Shown in pieces: positions 42,912 to 52,020 of a stretch of DNA of 64,000 nt (position 1 is its first letter; each line of letters opens with the position of its first letter). The stretch comes from Kordiimonas aestuarii (GTDB lineage Bacteria > Pseudomonadota > Alphaproteobacteria > Sphingomonadales > Kordiimonadaceae). The DNA is taken from assembly GCF_025574465.1 (NCBI RefSeq), contig NZ_JAOBPP010000021.1, positions 1,240,001-1,304,000 on the forward strand. Direction: 5' to 3'. The position numbers were made by a program, and so were the translations under genes. The notes under the pieces were generated by a model. It was not told the origin of the DNA and searched no databases. It worked only from the letters and a program-made list of their open reading frames with translations.

Positions 42912-42998
42912 GCCATGCGTTTACCGCGTAGCAGCCTTTCCCTTTAACAAAAAGGTAATTTGCCCTACATAGAGGGCGAATGAGTAAAGGAGCCAAGC

Positions 42999-43256
42999 GT
43001 GGCCAATATTGTAATGTATAGTTCCGGCATGTGCCCATACTGCTACCGCGCTAAGGCGCTGCTGCAACAAAAGGGCGTCGCCTTTCGTGAAATCAGCGTG
43101 GACATGAACCCGCAAGCGCGCCGCGAGATGCGTGAAAAAGCGGGCGGTGTGAACACAGTGCCGCAAATCTGGGTTGGTGAAACGCACGTGGGCGGCTGCG
43201 ACGAATTGTATGCGCTTGATGCGCGCGGTGGGCTTGACCCGCTTCTGTCAAGGTAG
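42999..43256 (+). CDS. grxC: Glutaredoxin 3
   Basis: The GTG start at 42999 has AAAGGAG ideally placed upstream. The 85-residue protein has the CPYC dithiol centre (SSGMCPYCYRAKALL), the cis-Pro site TVPQIWVG and the GGCDELYALD glutathione-binding end. It reduces protein and glutathione disulfides in the cytoplasm. The amidase gene follows after 5 bases, so the two are in one operon. Confidence 0.95.
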   Translation: MANIVMYSSGMCPYCYRAKALLQQKGVAFREISVDMNPQARREMREKAGGVNTVPQIWVGETHVGGCDELYALDARGGLDPLLSR

Positions 43257-43261
43257 GCTTC

Positions 43262-44092
43262 ATGCTACGCGCAGCCCTCATCCAGCTTAATACCGGAAAC
43301 GAGCTTCTGCCTGCGGTTGACGCGGCAGAAAAGCTTATCCGTGAAGCAGCCGAGGGCGGCGCCACTTTCATCAGCACGCCAGAAACCACCCACCTGATGG
43401 AAATGAATCGCAAGGTGGTGCTGGACAAGGCCTTCTACCAGCAGGATGACCCGGGGCTGGCGCGGTTTCGTTCGCTTGCGGCGGAACTGGAGGTCTGGCT
43501 GCATATCGGTTCGCTGATCATCAGGGTGGCGGATGATCGGCTGGCGAATCGCGCATTTCTTCTCGGTCCCGGGGGTGAGATTGTCACGCAGTATGACAAG
43601 ATGCACATGTTTGACGTGGACCTGGGTGGCGGTGAGGTTTACCGCGAAAGCACGCTCTATAAGCCGGGCGGAACAGCGCAGGTCGTGAAAACATCGATCG
43701 GTACGTTTGGGCTTTCGGTCTGTTATGACCTGCGCTTCCCCTACCTTTACCGTGCGATGGCAGAGGCGGGTGCTGATATCGTGCTTGTCCCGGCGGCTTT
43801 CACAAAGCCCACCGGTGAGGCACACTGGCATACGCTGCTGCGTGCACGCGCCATCGAGACAGGCGCTTTTGTGCTGGCCGCGGCGCAAACCGGCCACCAC
43901 GCCACGGGACGCGATACCTATGGCCACAGTCTTGCCATCAGCCCGTGGGGTGATGTTCTGGCGGACGGTGGCAACGAGGTTGGTGTGACCTACGTAGATA
44001 TAGACCTTGCAAAGGTCGCGGAAGCGCGGCAAAAAATCCCGTCGCTGAAACACACACGCGGCTTTGAAATAGAGTATAGTGACCACTCATGA
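43262..44092 (+). CDS. Carbon-nitrogen hydrolase (Nit1-like, deaminated glutathione amidase type)
   Basis: The 276-residue protein has the nitrilase triad in order: Glu in FISTPETTHL, Lys in QYDKMHMFDVDL and Cys in GLSVCYDLRFPYLYR. The text following each residue (KMHMFDVDLGGGEVYRES, VCYDLRFPYL) is typical of the Nit1 group, which cleans up deaminated glutathione. This fits its position after glutaredoxin in the conserved comF-grxC-amidase-DUF1178 order. Its stop overlaps the start of the next gene in ATGA. Confidence 0.92.
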   Translation: MLRAALIQLNTGNELLPAVDAAEKLIREAAEGGATFISTPETTHLMEMNRKVVLDKAFYQQDDPGLARFRSLAAELEVWLHIGSLIIRVADDRLANRAFLLGPGGEIVTQYDKMHMFDVDLGGGEVYRESTLYKPGGTAQVVKTSIGTFGLSVCYDLRFPYLYRAMAEAGADIVLVPAAFTKPTGEAHWHTLLRARAIETGAFVLAAAQTGHHATGRDTYGHSLAISPWGDVLADGGNEVGVTYVDIDLAKVAEARQKIPSLKHTRGFEIEYSDHS

Positions 44093-44541
44093 TCGTATTT
44101 GACCTTAAATGCCCCGAGAATCACCGCTTCGAAGCGTGGTTCAAGTCATCCTCCACCTTTGAGGAACAGCGCGATGCGGGCATCGTGGAATGTCCCTATT
44201 GCGGTGCGACGGACGTCGCTAAGGCACCGATGGCTCCCAACGTAAGCGCCAAGGGCAATCGCCGCGCGGAAACCGCGCCCATGGTACAGAACAAGGATGA
44301 TGCAAAGTTGGGTGCGCTGGTGGAAGAGGCGCAGAAGGTTTTCGCCAAGCTAAGAAGCCACGTGGAGAAAAACTGCGATTATGTTGGTGACCAGTTCGCC
44401 GAGGAAGCGCGGAAAATTCATTACGGCGAAGCCGATGAGCGCGGCATTTACGGTGAAAGCACGCTGGAGGAAACCAAGTCGCTTCTCGATGAAGGCATTG
44501 AGATCGTGCCGTTACCGGGCAACAGCCGCAAGGACGCCTAG
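44089..44541 (+). CDS. DUF1178 family protein
   Basis: The 150-residue product overlaps the previous gene by 4 bases. It has the DUF1178 start MIVFDLKCPENHRFEAWFKSS, a zinc-ribbon-like pair CPYCG with the earlier Cys-Pro, a variable middle rich in Ala and Pro, and the family C-terminal NCDYVGDQFAEEARKIHYGEADERGIYGE. The function is unknown; the neighbourhood (glutaredoxin, amidase) suggests a link to thiol metabolism or Zn handling. It converges on the AraC gene, overlapping it by 4 bases. Confidence 0.9.
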   Translation: MIVFDLKCPENHRFEAWFKSSSTFEEQRDAGIVECPYCGATDVAKAPMAPNVSAKGNRRAETAPMVQNKDDAKLGALVEEAQKVFAKLRSHVEKNCDYVGDQFAEEARKIHYGEADERGIYGESTLEETKSLLDEGIEIVPLPGNSRKDA

Positions 44542-45392
44542 ACGGATATGAGGCGACGGTAGGCGGCGGGTGTGAGACCGGTATGCCGCTTGAACTGTTG
44601 GGTCATATGACTTTGTTGGGCAAAACCGGTTTGGGCCGCGATATCGGCCAGCGATTGCTCGCTTGAGATCAGGCCCTTCACAGCTTCAACCCGCTTGCGG
44701 CATATGTATTGTGCGGGTGCTTCACCAAAACTTTCCTTGAACTGACGCGCAAAATGAAATGGGCTGAGGCCCACAAGGGACGCCAGCCCCGCAATGCTGA
44801 GCGGCGTGGCAAGCTGGTCCTGAACAACCGCACGGATCAATCTTGCATGCTTGAGTGAAAGCCCGCCACGGATCGGGGTGGCAGCAATGTTGAAGCTGTT
44901 ATAGTTGGTCAGCAGGTGCGCAAGGATCTGGTAGAATAGTTGCTCACCTAAGAGGCTCAGCCTTCCTGAGCTGTCCTGGCAATTCTGAATGTAGCTTTGC
45001 ATCAGGTGCCGCAGCCCAGAGTCGTCCTGATACGTGAGGTCCATCAGTTCAAAAAGTCGCACATCGCGGTCGAAATGATCACTGGCAAACTGCCTGAGCA
45101 CCCGGTCAGAGAAATAGAGATGGGCAAAGTCGATGCGTCCACCAATCTCCCAGCGCGACAGATGTCCCTCCGGCATCAGTGACAGTATGCCCGCGCGCCC
45201 CTTACGGTCACGCTGATCTTCACGGCAACTTGTTTCACCGCCAGCCAGATAGAGGCTGAGAGTATGGCTGTCTGATTTCTGGTATGCCACCCGGCTCCGG
45301 TCAATCGACCACTGAGCAATGGCAATTTCGCGGCGCAGGTCATACTGCCCGGTCATTTCGGCATTCACGCTAATGAGTGGCGCGCGGTCCAT
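44538..45392 (-). CDS. AraC family transcriptional regulator
   Basis: The 284-residue regulator has a C-terminal double helix-turn-helix (LSIAGLASLVGLSPFHFARQFKESFGEAPAQYICRKRVEAVKGLI, then SLADIAAQTGFAQQSHMTQQFKRHTGLTPAAYRR) at about residues 180-280. The N-terminal part resembles the ligand-binding regions of that family but gives no ligand. It is divergent from the CPBP protease gene with 157 bases between, the usual arrangement of a regulator and its target. Together they interrupt the otherwise common DUF1178-ubiG-lysC neighbourhood. Confidence 0.9.
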   Translation of the reverse strand: MDRAPLISVNAEMTGQYDLRREIAIAQWSIDRSRVAYQKSDSHTLSLYLAGGETSCREDQRDRKGRAGILSLMPEGHLSRWEIGGRIDFAHLYFSDRVLRQFASDHFDRDVRLFELMDLTYQDDSGLRHLMQSYIQNCQDSSGRLSLLGEQLFYQILAHLLTNYNSFNIAATPIRGGLSLKHARLIRAVVQDQLATPLSIAGLASLVGLSPFHFARQFKESFGEAPAQYICRKRVEAVKGLISSEQSLADIAAQTGFAQQSHMTQQFKRHTGLTPAAYRRLISV

Positions 45393-45549
45393 ATTGGTGT
45401 GCTGTTAAGCCCCGAGATTACCAAGTCTTACTACGATACAGGACCTGCAATCATTTCAGCAAGATTTTGATATGCACACAGGATGCCATGATGTTAGCTC
45501 GCAGTCATAGCCCGCGTATAGACGGGCGTTTCAGCGAGAGAGATCAAAA

Positions 45550-46458
45550 ATGACATCCAAATTCTTTTCCGATAAAGCCGAAAACAGCCGCAGAACCTGG
45601 TTCTGGGCCATTCCCATCCTGTTGCCGATCTTCCTGATCGGGGGGCAAATTATGGCGCTACTGCCGGCGCGGTGGGCCAACTTACTCAATGCGGAAACCA
45701 TCGAGACCTATCCAACCATCCTTTATTTTCTGGCGGCATCCTTCGCGACGGGATTTGTACTTCTGACCCTGTGGGTTAAGTATTTTGAACGTCGTAATCT
45801 TGCCAGCATCGGCATTGCGTTCGTGCCCCAGGCAAAAGGGCATTTCTCAAAGGGGTATATCTATGGCCTGGCCATGGCGGCGATCTCTGTGCTCGGGGTG
45901 TGGGCCGTGGACGGCTACACAATTGAAAGCCCGCAGGATTTTGCACGGGTCAGCTATATCCCGATTCTGCTCCTGTGCTTTTCCTTCATCGTGCAGTCCA
46001 GTGTTGAAGAATTTTTCTTCAGGGGGTGGATGCTATCCCGTCTTGCAGAGCGGTTCGGCATCTGGACCGGCATTCTTGGTAACGGGGCGCTCTTTACCTT
46101 GATGCATGTGGACTTTGAAGCCGCTTTTGATCCCGTACCATTCGCCATTTTTGCGACCATGACCATGACATTCTCGATCTTCACAAGCCTGCTTGTAGTT
46201 CGGCAAAAAACCATATGGGGTGCTGCGGCATGGCATGCGGCCTGGAACTGGTCTTTCATCACATGGTTTGGTCTGCCGACGACCGGCATTGCGCTTGATG
46301 TCAAACCGTTGTGGGTTGACCTGATGATGCGTGAGGGTGCACCAGAATGGCTGACAGGCGGGTCGGATGGCCCGGAGAACAGCATTATAACAAGTGTTGT
46401 TCTGATCGTCTGCTGTGTGCTGGCCGCATGGGGCGCGGGCAGGAAAAAATCAGCCTAG
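45550..46458 (+). CDS. CPBP family intramembrane metalloprotease
   Basis: The 302-residue membrane protein has eight or so hydrophobic segments and the CPBP (CAAX protease and bacteriocin-processing) motifs in order: EEFFFRGWM, ALFTLMHVDF and AAWHAAWNW. The Glu pair, His and His-x3-Asn are the catalytic set, located inside the membrane. The first 20 residues are polar and charged (FFSDKAENSRRTW). A GAGAGATC stretch lies before the ATG. In bacteria such proteins process peptides or act in protein-prenyl or bacteriocin-immunity-type functions; the substrate here is unknown. The upstream AraC gene may control it. Confidence 0.88.
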   Translation: MTSKFFSDKAENSRRTWFWAIPILLPIFLIGGQIMALLPARWANLLNAETIETYPTILYFLAASFATGFVLLTLWVKYFERRNLASIGIAFVPQAKGHFSKGYIYGLAMAAISVLGVWAVDGYTIESPQDFARVSYIPILLLCFSFIVQSSVEEFFFRGWMLSRLAERFGIWTGILGNGALFTLMHVDFEAAFDPVPFAIFATMTMTFSIFTSLLVVRQKTIWGAAAWHAAWNWSFITWFGLPTTGIALDVKPLWVDLMMREGAPEWLTGGSDGPENSIITSVVLIVCCVLAAWGAGRKKSA

Positions 46459-46470
46459 CGCGACTGGAGG

Positions 46471-46502
46471 CAGCCACCGCGCCCGTCAGGGTGCGGTGGC
46501 TG
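46471..46502. terminator. Hairpin between the CPBP and ubiG genes
   Basis: CAGCCACCGC / GCGGTGGCTG, a perfect 10-bp stem, 12 bases after the CPBP stop and reaching into the last codons of ubiG. There is no T-run on the plus strand, so it may be a weak terminator or mRNA end structure. Confidence 0.5.
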
Positions 46503-47247
46503 TCATGGCGTAATTGACCGCTACGTCCCGGTCAGACAGTCGCCATTTCTGTGTGATGGGGTTGAAGACAAAACCGGTCGGCGCACTTGCCGCCAGTCCC
46601 GCGCGTTTGCATGCGCCGGCCAGTTCTTCTGGTTTCAGGAATTTGCTCCAGTCATGGGCGCCGACAGGCAGCCAGCGTAGAACATGCTCTGCTCCGACAA
46701 TCGCGAACAGATAGGCTTTTGCCGTACGGTTGAGGGTCGAGAGCAGCATCAGTCCACCGGGCTTGAGGAGCGCGCGGCATGCGGCCAGATAGGCATCTAC
46801 GTCCGCCACATGTTCAACCACCTCCATGTTGACGATGATGTCAAACTGTTCGCCGGCCTCCGCCAGCGCCTCGGCTGTGGTGTTGCGGAAGTCCACCGCC
46901 AGGCTGCTTTGTTTGGCATGCAGGCTGGCGGTCATGATGTTTTTTTCCGCCGCGTCGACGGCGACCACATCTGCGCCAAGCCGCGCCATCGGTTCGGTGA
47001 TCAGGCCCCCACCACAGCCGATGTCCAGTAAACGGAAACCTTCAAAAGGTTTTGCTAGGCCCAACTCAAGCGAGAAGTGCGCTTCCACTTCCTGCCGGAT
47101 ATAGCCAAGACGTGTCGGGTTCAGGATATGCAGCGGCTTGAAAGGGCCCTTCGGATCCCACCAGCTGTCGGCGATACGGGCGAAGAAAGCGACCTCGTCT
47201 TCATTCACCGTTGTGCCTTCGGCCATTTTATTGCCGTCATTCAGCAT
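46486..47247 (-). CDS. ubiG: Ubiquinone biosynthesis O-methyltransferase
   Basis: I start at MLNDGNKMAEG (253 residues), 11 bases after GGGAAA; the frame could go further upstream but that part is basic and unconserved. It has the UbiG text: TTVNEDEVAFFARIADSWWDPKGPFKPLHILNPTRLGYI, SAM motif I LLDIGCGGGLITEPMARLGA, then the MEVVEHVADV region and LNRTAKAYLFAIVGAEHVLRWLPVGAHDW. It carries out both O-methylations of ubiquinone synthesis. It is divergent from lysC with about 180 bases between, a conserved pairing in alphaproteobacteria. Confidence 0.95.
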   Translation of the reverse strand: MLNDGNKMAEGTTVNEDEVAFFARIADSWWDPKGPFKPLHILNPTRLGYIRQEVEAHFSLELGLAKPFEGFRLLDIGCGGGLITEPMARLGADVVAVDAAEKNIMTASLHAKQSSLAVDFRNTTAEALAEAGEQFDIIVNMEVVEHVADVDAYLAACRALLKPGGLMLLSTLNRTAKAYLFAIVGAEHVLRWLPVGAHDWSKFLKPEELAGACKRAGLAASAPTGFVFNPITQKWRLSDRDVAVNYAMTATAP

Positions 47248-47426
47248 ATCTTTTGTTTCCCGTAAGCTTTTCGAACCTTTAGACCATTTTGAGCGCTTGC
47301 GCGAGCGCTGGCCAGCCATTAAACAATTACGCGCTGCACTTCAATACGCACGCTGATGGCTCTTGGGTCAAGGTGCTTGCGTCAAACTGACAGACCTTCT
47401 TACTCAAGCGAGGGCCGAATTACCAA

Positions 47427-48656
47427 ATGGCACGCATAGTTAAAAAGTTTGGCGGTACGTCGGTCGGCGATGTCGATCGCATCCGCAATGTTGCAACCCG
47501 GGTTGCCAAGGCGGTGGCCGATGGTCACGAGGTGGTGGTCGTGTTGTCCGCCATGTCGGGCACAACGAACCAGCTTGTGGAATTTTGCCGCGCGGCGGCA
47601 CCCCTGCATGACGCGCGGGAATATGATACCGTGGTCGCAGCAGGCGAACAGATAACCATCGGCCTTCTCTCGATATGCCTTCAGGAGATGGGGGTGCCCG
47701 CGCGTTCCTTCCTTGGCTGGCAGGTGCCGATCCGTACCAACGATGTGCACGGTGCCGCGCGCATCGAGGAAATTGATACCAAGACACTGAATGAGTGTCT
47801 GGCGGGTGGCCGCGTGGCTGTGGTGGCCGGCTTCCAGGGTATCGCGGATGATGGCCGTATCACCACGCTGGGCCGCGGTGGCTCGGACACCTCTGCGGTG
47901 GCGCTGGCGGCCGCGCTCAAGGCGGATCGCTGTGATATCTACACGGATGTGGACGGTGTTTACACCACCGACCCCCGTATTGTGCCGCGGGCGCGCAAAC
48001 TTGATAAAATTACGTATGAAGAGATGCTTGAAATGGCATCCCTTGGGGCCAAAGTATTGCAAACACGTTCCGTTGCTCTTGCCATGAAACATGGTGTGCG
48101 CACGCAGGTGTTGTCTTCCTTTGAAGACAAGCCCGGAACGCTTGTTGTTGGTGAGGACGAGATCGTGGAACAGGAAGTAGTCAGCGGGATCGCATATTCC
48201 CGCGCTGAAGCTAAAGTAACCGTTGTGGGCCTTGAAGACCGCCCGGGGCAGGTATCGCACCTGTTTGCCCCGCTTGCGGCGGCTAACATCAATGTCGATA
48301 TGATTGTGCAAAGCGCATCCGAGAATGGTACGTCCACTGACGTGACCTTCACCGTGCCTGAAGACGATCTGTTGCGGGCAGTCAAGGTGCTCGAATCCAA
48401 AAAGGAAGAGCTGAAGTACCGCGATCTTGTCTATAACGGCAACGTTGTAAAAGTGTCTGTTGTTGGTGTTGGCATGCGCAGTCACGCCGGTGTGGCATCG
48501 AAGATGTTTGACACGCTTGCAGACAAAGGGATCAACATTCAGGTTATCTCCACATCTGAGATCAAGGTGAGCGTGATTATCGACGCTGAGTACACCGAGC
48601 TTGCAGTACGCGCCCTTCATAGTGCATATGGTCTCGACGCGCCGGTGAAGGCGTAA
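47427..48656 (+). CDS. lysC: Aspartate kinase
   Basis: The 409-residue product has the aspartokinase opening VKKFGGTSVGDVDRIRNVA, the FTTDPRIVPRAR-type substrate segment (GVYTTDPRIVPRARKL), and GRGGSDTSAVALAAAL for ATP. The C-terminal third has two ACT domains (VTVVGLEDRPGQVSHLFAPLAAANINVDMI and VSVVGVGMRSHAGVASKMFDTLADKGINIQVISTSEIKVSVII), which bind Lys and Thr for feedback control. It starts the aspartate family (Lys, Thr, Met, diaminopimelate). The next gene's reading frame overlaps or lies 20 bases away. Confidence 0.97.
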   Translation: MARIVKKFGGTSVGDVDRIRNVATRVAKAVADGHEVVVVLSAMSGTTNQLVEFCRAAAPLHDAREYDTVVAAGEQITIGLLSICLQEMGVPARSFLGWQVPIRTNDVHGAARIEEIDTKTLNECLAGGRVAVVAGFQGIADDGRITTLGRGGSDTSAVALAAALKADRCDIYTDVDGVYTTDPRIVPRARKLDKITYEEMLEMASLGAKVLQTRSVALAMKHGVRTQVLSSFEDKPGTLVVGEDEIVEQEVVSGIAYSRAEAKVTVVGLEDRPGQVSHLFAPLAAANINVDMIVQSASENGTSTDVTFTVPEDDLLRAVKVLESKKEELKYRDLVYNGNVVKVSVVGVGMRSHAGVASKMFDTLADKGINIQVISTSEIKVSVIIDAEYTELAVRALHSAYGLDAPVKA

Positions 48657-48676
48657 TGATGTTTGAAGGGGTGGCA

Positions 48677-49687
48677 ATGTCCGAAGAAGGTTTGGCAAGA
48701 CTGGAAGCGCTGTGGAAGCGCGGCACAGATTTTCTCGGCAGCAAATATGCCATCCTTGGTGGGGCCATGACCTGGGTGTCCGAGCGCAACCTTGTCGCTG
48801 CCATTTCAAACGCCGGTGGATTTGGGGTTATCGCCTGTGGTGGCATGACGCCCGACCTTCTGGCCGCTGAAATCGATGCAACCCGGGCCCTGACCGATAA
48901 ACCTTTTGGCGTGAACCTCATCACCCTGCATCCGGCGCTTGATGCGCTGATCGATGTGTGCGGTGAAAAAGAGGTTAGCCACGTGGTGCTGGCGGGCGGC
49001 CTGCCTTCCGGCACCGCTATCGCCAAGATAAAAGGCTATGGCGCCAAGCTGATGTGTTTCGCACCAACGGCGACCTTGGCAAAGAAGCTGGTGCGTTCCG
49101 GCGCTGACGCGATCATCATTGAAGGTATGGAGGCCGGTGGCCACATCGGCCCGGTCTCCACCAGTGTGCTGGCGCAGGAAATCCTGCCGGTCATTACTGA
49201 TGTGCCTGTGTTCGTTGCCGGTGGTATCGGCCGGGGGGAAGTGATCGCCAGCTATCTCGAGATGGGCGCATCTGGCGTACAGCTTGGCACCCGTTTTGTG
49301 GTGGCTGAGGAATGTATCGCCCACGAAAAATTCAAAAAGGCCTTTATCCGTGCCAGCGCGCGGGACGCGGTTGCCAGTGTGCAGGTGGATGCGCGCTTCC
49401 CTGTTATTCCAGTGCGTGCGCTTAAAAATGAAGGCACGGAAAAATTCATGGCAACACAACGCGATATTGTTGCGCGCTTCCACGGCGGAGAGGTCAGCCA
49501 GGAAGAAGGGCAGATGCAGATCGAGCACTTCTGGGGTGGCGCACTTCGCCGCGCAGTGGTTGACGGTGACGTGGAAACCGGTTCTGTTATGGCCGGTCAA
49601 AGTGTTGGCATGGTCAAAAAGGTCGAGCCGACAGCTGCGATCATCGACGAACTTGTTGCCCAGGCCTGCACGTATCTTGTGGCCTGA
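48677..49687 (+). CDS. Nitronate monooxygenase / NAD(P)H-dependent flavin oxidoreductase
   Basis: The best start is MSEEGLARLEALW at 48677, six bases after AAGGGG; an ATG overlapping the lysC stop at 48656 is also possible. The 336-residue FMN-binding TIM barrel has VIACGGMTPDLLAAEI, the GGLPSGTAI strand, SGADAIIIEGMEAGGHIGP, VFVAGGIGRGEVIASYLEMGASGVQLGTRFV, the last being the phosphate-binding end. The His in the GGHIGP stretch is the usual catalytic residue. Its natural substrate is uncertain; nitroalkane oxidation or an enoyl reductase role are both known in the family. It sits between lysC and ptsP. Confidence 0.88.
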   Translation: MSEEGLARLEALWKRGTDFLGSKYAILGGAMTWVSERNLVAAISNAGGFGVIACGGMTPDLLAAEIDATRALTDKPFGVNLITLHPALDALIDVCGEKEVSHVVLAGGLPSGTAIAKIKGYGAKLMCFAPTATLAKKLVRSGADAIIIEGMEAGGHIGPVSTSVLAQEILPVITDVPVFVAGGIGRGEVIASYLEMGASGVQLGTRFVVAEECIAHEKFKKAFIRASARDAVASVQVDARFPVIPVRALKNEGTEKFMATQRDIVARFHGGEVSQEEGQMQIEHFWGGALRRAVVDGDVETGSVMAGQSVGMVKKVEPTAAIIDELVAQACTYLVA

Positions 49688-49758
49688 GCATTATGCTCGA
49701 GAACTGTACCTGCCGCGCTGTTTTGTGGTAGGTCGGCACGACGACAAAGGGGGATGCT

Positions 49759-52020
49759 TTGCCTGACCATGTCAGTCAGCCAAGACTGCTTTTACGGCGG
49801 CTGCACAGCGTTATGGCTGGCAGCGGCGCGCCGCAGGACAGGCTTAATCGCGTTGTCCGCGTGATCGCGCAGAATATGGTCGCCGAGGTATGCTCGATCT
49901 ATCTGGCGCGCGCGGGCGGTGTTCTTGAACTTTTTGCCACCGAAGGCCTGAAGGAAGAGGCGGTTCACCTCACTCGCATGACCGTGGGCGAAGGCCTCGT
50001 GGGCCTCGTCGCAGAGCGTGGTCTGCCGCTTAACCTTTCGGAAGCCCCTCAGCACCCTCGCTTCTCCTACCGCCCCGAGACGGGGGAGGATATCTATCAC
50101 AGCTTCCTGGGTGTGCCGATTTTGCGCACAGGTCGTGTTGTCGGCGTACTGGTTGTGCAAAATGTCACCCCCCGCCGCTACAAGCCCGAGGAAGTTGAGG
50201 CGCTGCAAACTATCTCGATGGTGATAGCCGAGCTTGTCGCCTCTGGCGAGCTCGTCGACAAGCAGGAACTGACGGAGGACAGCGGCTCCACGGGCGAACC
50301 CATCACGCTTGATGGTCTTACCCTCGCGGCCGGTGTGGGCGCCGGCATTGCCGTATTCCACCAGCCGCAGGTGCAGATCACCCGAACGGTTGCCGAAGAT
50401 ATTGAGGAAGAGCGCAAGCGCCTCGAAGATGCTATTGCCGAGATGCGTCTCCAGCTTGAGGAGATGGTTGAGCATCCGGATCTCGCACATGGCGGTGAAC
50501 ACCGCGAGGTGCTGGAGACCTACCGTATGTTCGCCTACGACCGCGGCTGGCAGGAGAAGATGCGCGACGCGGTATCTTCCGGCCTGACGGCAGAGGCCGC
50601 GGTAGACAGGGTGCAGCAGGAAAACCGCATGCGGATGTACAAGATCCGCGACCCTTACCTGCGGGAGCGTATTTCTGACTTTGATGATCTCGCCATCCGG
50701 CTTATCCGCATCATTCAGGGTGACAAAAGCAAATACCGCGCTGATCTGACCGAGGACGCCGTCCTTGTGGCCCGCAGCATCGGCCCCGCGGAGTTGATGG
50801 ACTATGACCGGCAATATCTGAAAGCTATCGTGCTTGAGGAAGGCTCCACCACCTCACATGTGACGATCATCGCCCGTGCCATGGGTATCCCGATGTTGGG
50901 CCGCGTCACAGGGCTGTTGACCCATGTCGAGGCGGGAGAGCCCGTTGTTGTCGACAGTGCATCAGAGCATGTTTATGTGCGCCCGGCGGAAGATGTTCTT
51001 GAAAGCTACAAGGCGACCCTCAAGCTGCAGGAACAGTTGCTGGCGGAATATGCCGCGGAACGCGACCTGCCTGCCGAAACCCGTGATGGTGAGAAGGTCA
51101 CCCTGCTGATGAATGCAGGCCTTCTGGTGGATCTGCCCAGCCTTGATAATACGGGGGCTGAGGGCATTGGCCTGTTTCGTACGGAATTCCAGTTCATGGT
51201 CGCACCCGCCCTGCCAAAGGTAGACGAACAGACCAAGGTCTATTCCGCTGCCATCGAAGCGGCGGGTGATCGCCCGGTGGTATTCCGCACGCTTGATATT
51301 GGCGGCGACAAGCAGGTGCCTTTCTTGCCGCGGGACGAAGAAGAAAACCCGGCCATGGGCTGGCGCGCCATTCGTATCGCGCTCGACCGGCCCGCGCTCC
51401 TTCGTTACCAGTTGCGCGCTCTGCTTTACGCTTCTGCGGGCAGGACATTGAATGTCATGTTCCCGATGATCGCGGAGGTCGCTGAACTCAGGCGCTGCAA
51501 GGTGATACTGAACAAGGAAATCGCCCGCCTCGCGAAATATGACAAGGTGCCCCCGAAAGAAGTGAAGGTTGGCTGCATGCTGGAGGTGCCATCGCTTGCA
51601 TGGCAGCTTGATCTACTGGTGCAGGAAGTAGACTTTCTCTCGATCGGCACCAATGACCTGATGCAGTTCTTCTTTGCCTGCGACCGGTCCAGCCCGCGGC
51701 TGGCCAACAGGTATGACTTGCTTGCACCGCCGGTTCTCTCGTTCCTGCAGTCGATCTTCAAGGCATGCGACAAAGCGGGTGTGCCGGTAACGTTGTGCGG
51801 CGAGATGGGGGGTAAACCTATTGAAGCCATGGCACTGGTGGCACTTGGCCTGCGCCGGCTTTCGATTTCGCCGACGTCCATCGGCCCGGTGAAACGTATG
51901 ATTCGCTCTGTTGACCTCGGGTCACTTAGGGATTTTGTGTTTTCCAACCTGCAATCAGCCGAACACTCGATTCGCGACTCGCTTGTGCATTATGCCCGCG
52001 ATCACAACATAAAACTCTGA
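49759..52020 (+). CDS. ptsP: Phosphoenolpyruvate-protein phosphotransferase PtsP (nitrogen PTS enzyme I)
   Basis: The TTG start at 49759 follows AAAGGGGG. The 753-residue protein has an N-terminal GAF domain (about 15-150), then the enzyme I region: an N-terminal helical part for HPr-like partner binding, the swivelling domain with the phospho-His near residue 367 (GSTTSHVTIIARAMGIPML), and the PEP-binding barrel (GIGLFRTEFQFM, RTLDIGGDKQVPFL, VGCMLEVPSLAW, FLSIGTNDLMQFFFACDRSS, LCGEMGGKP). It takes phosphate from PEP and passes it to PtsO (NPr), sensing nitrogen state through the GAF domain. It follows lysC as is typical in alphaproteobacteria. Confidence 0.96.
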   Translation: MPDHVSQPRLLLRRLHSVMAGSGAPQDRLNRVVRVIAQNMVAEVCSIYLARAGGVLELFATEGLKEEAVHLTRMTVGEGLVGLVAERGLPLNLSEAPQHPRFSYRPETGEDIYHSFLGVPILRTGRVVGVLVVQNVTPRRYKPEEVEALQTISMVIAELVASGELVDKQELTEDSGSTGEPITLDGLTLAAGVGAGIAVFHQPQVQITRTVAEDIEEERKRLEDAIAEMRLQLEEMVEHPDLAHGGEHREVLETYRMFAYDRGWQEKMRDAVSSGLTAEAAVDRVQQENRMRMYKIRDPYLRERISDFDDLAIRLIRIIQGDKSKYRADLTEDAVLVARSIGPAELMDYDRQYLKAIVLEEGSTTSHVTIIARAMGIPMLGRVTGLLTHVEAGEPVVVDSASEHVYVRPAEDVLESYKATLKLQEQLLAEYAAERDLPAETRDGEKVTLLMNAGLLVDLPSLDNTGAEGIGLFRTEFQFMVAPALPKVDEQTKVYSAAIEAAGDRPVVFRTLDIGGDKQVPFLPRDEEENPAMGWRAIRIALDRPALLRYQLRALLYASAGRTLNVMFPMIAEVAELRRCKVILNKEIARLAKYDKVPPKEVKVGCMLEVPSLAWQLDLLVQEVDFLSIGTNDLMQFFFACDRSSPRLANRYDLLAPPVLSFLQSIFKACDKAGVPVTLCGEMGGKPIEAMALVALGLRRLSISPTSIGPVKRMIRSVDLGSLRDFVFSNLQSAEHSIRDSLVHYARDHNIKL

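Noticed and set aside
47400..48809. 469-codon frame opposite lysC
   Set aside because: lysC is unmistakable on the plus strand. The opposite frame has no recognisable motif.
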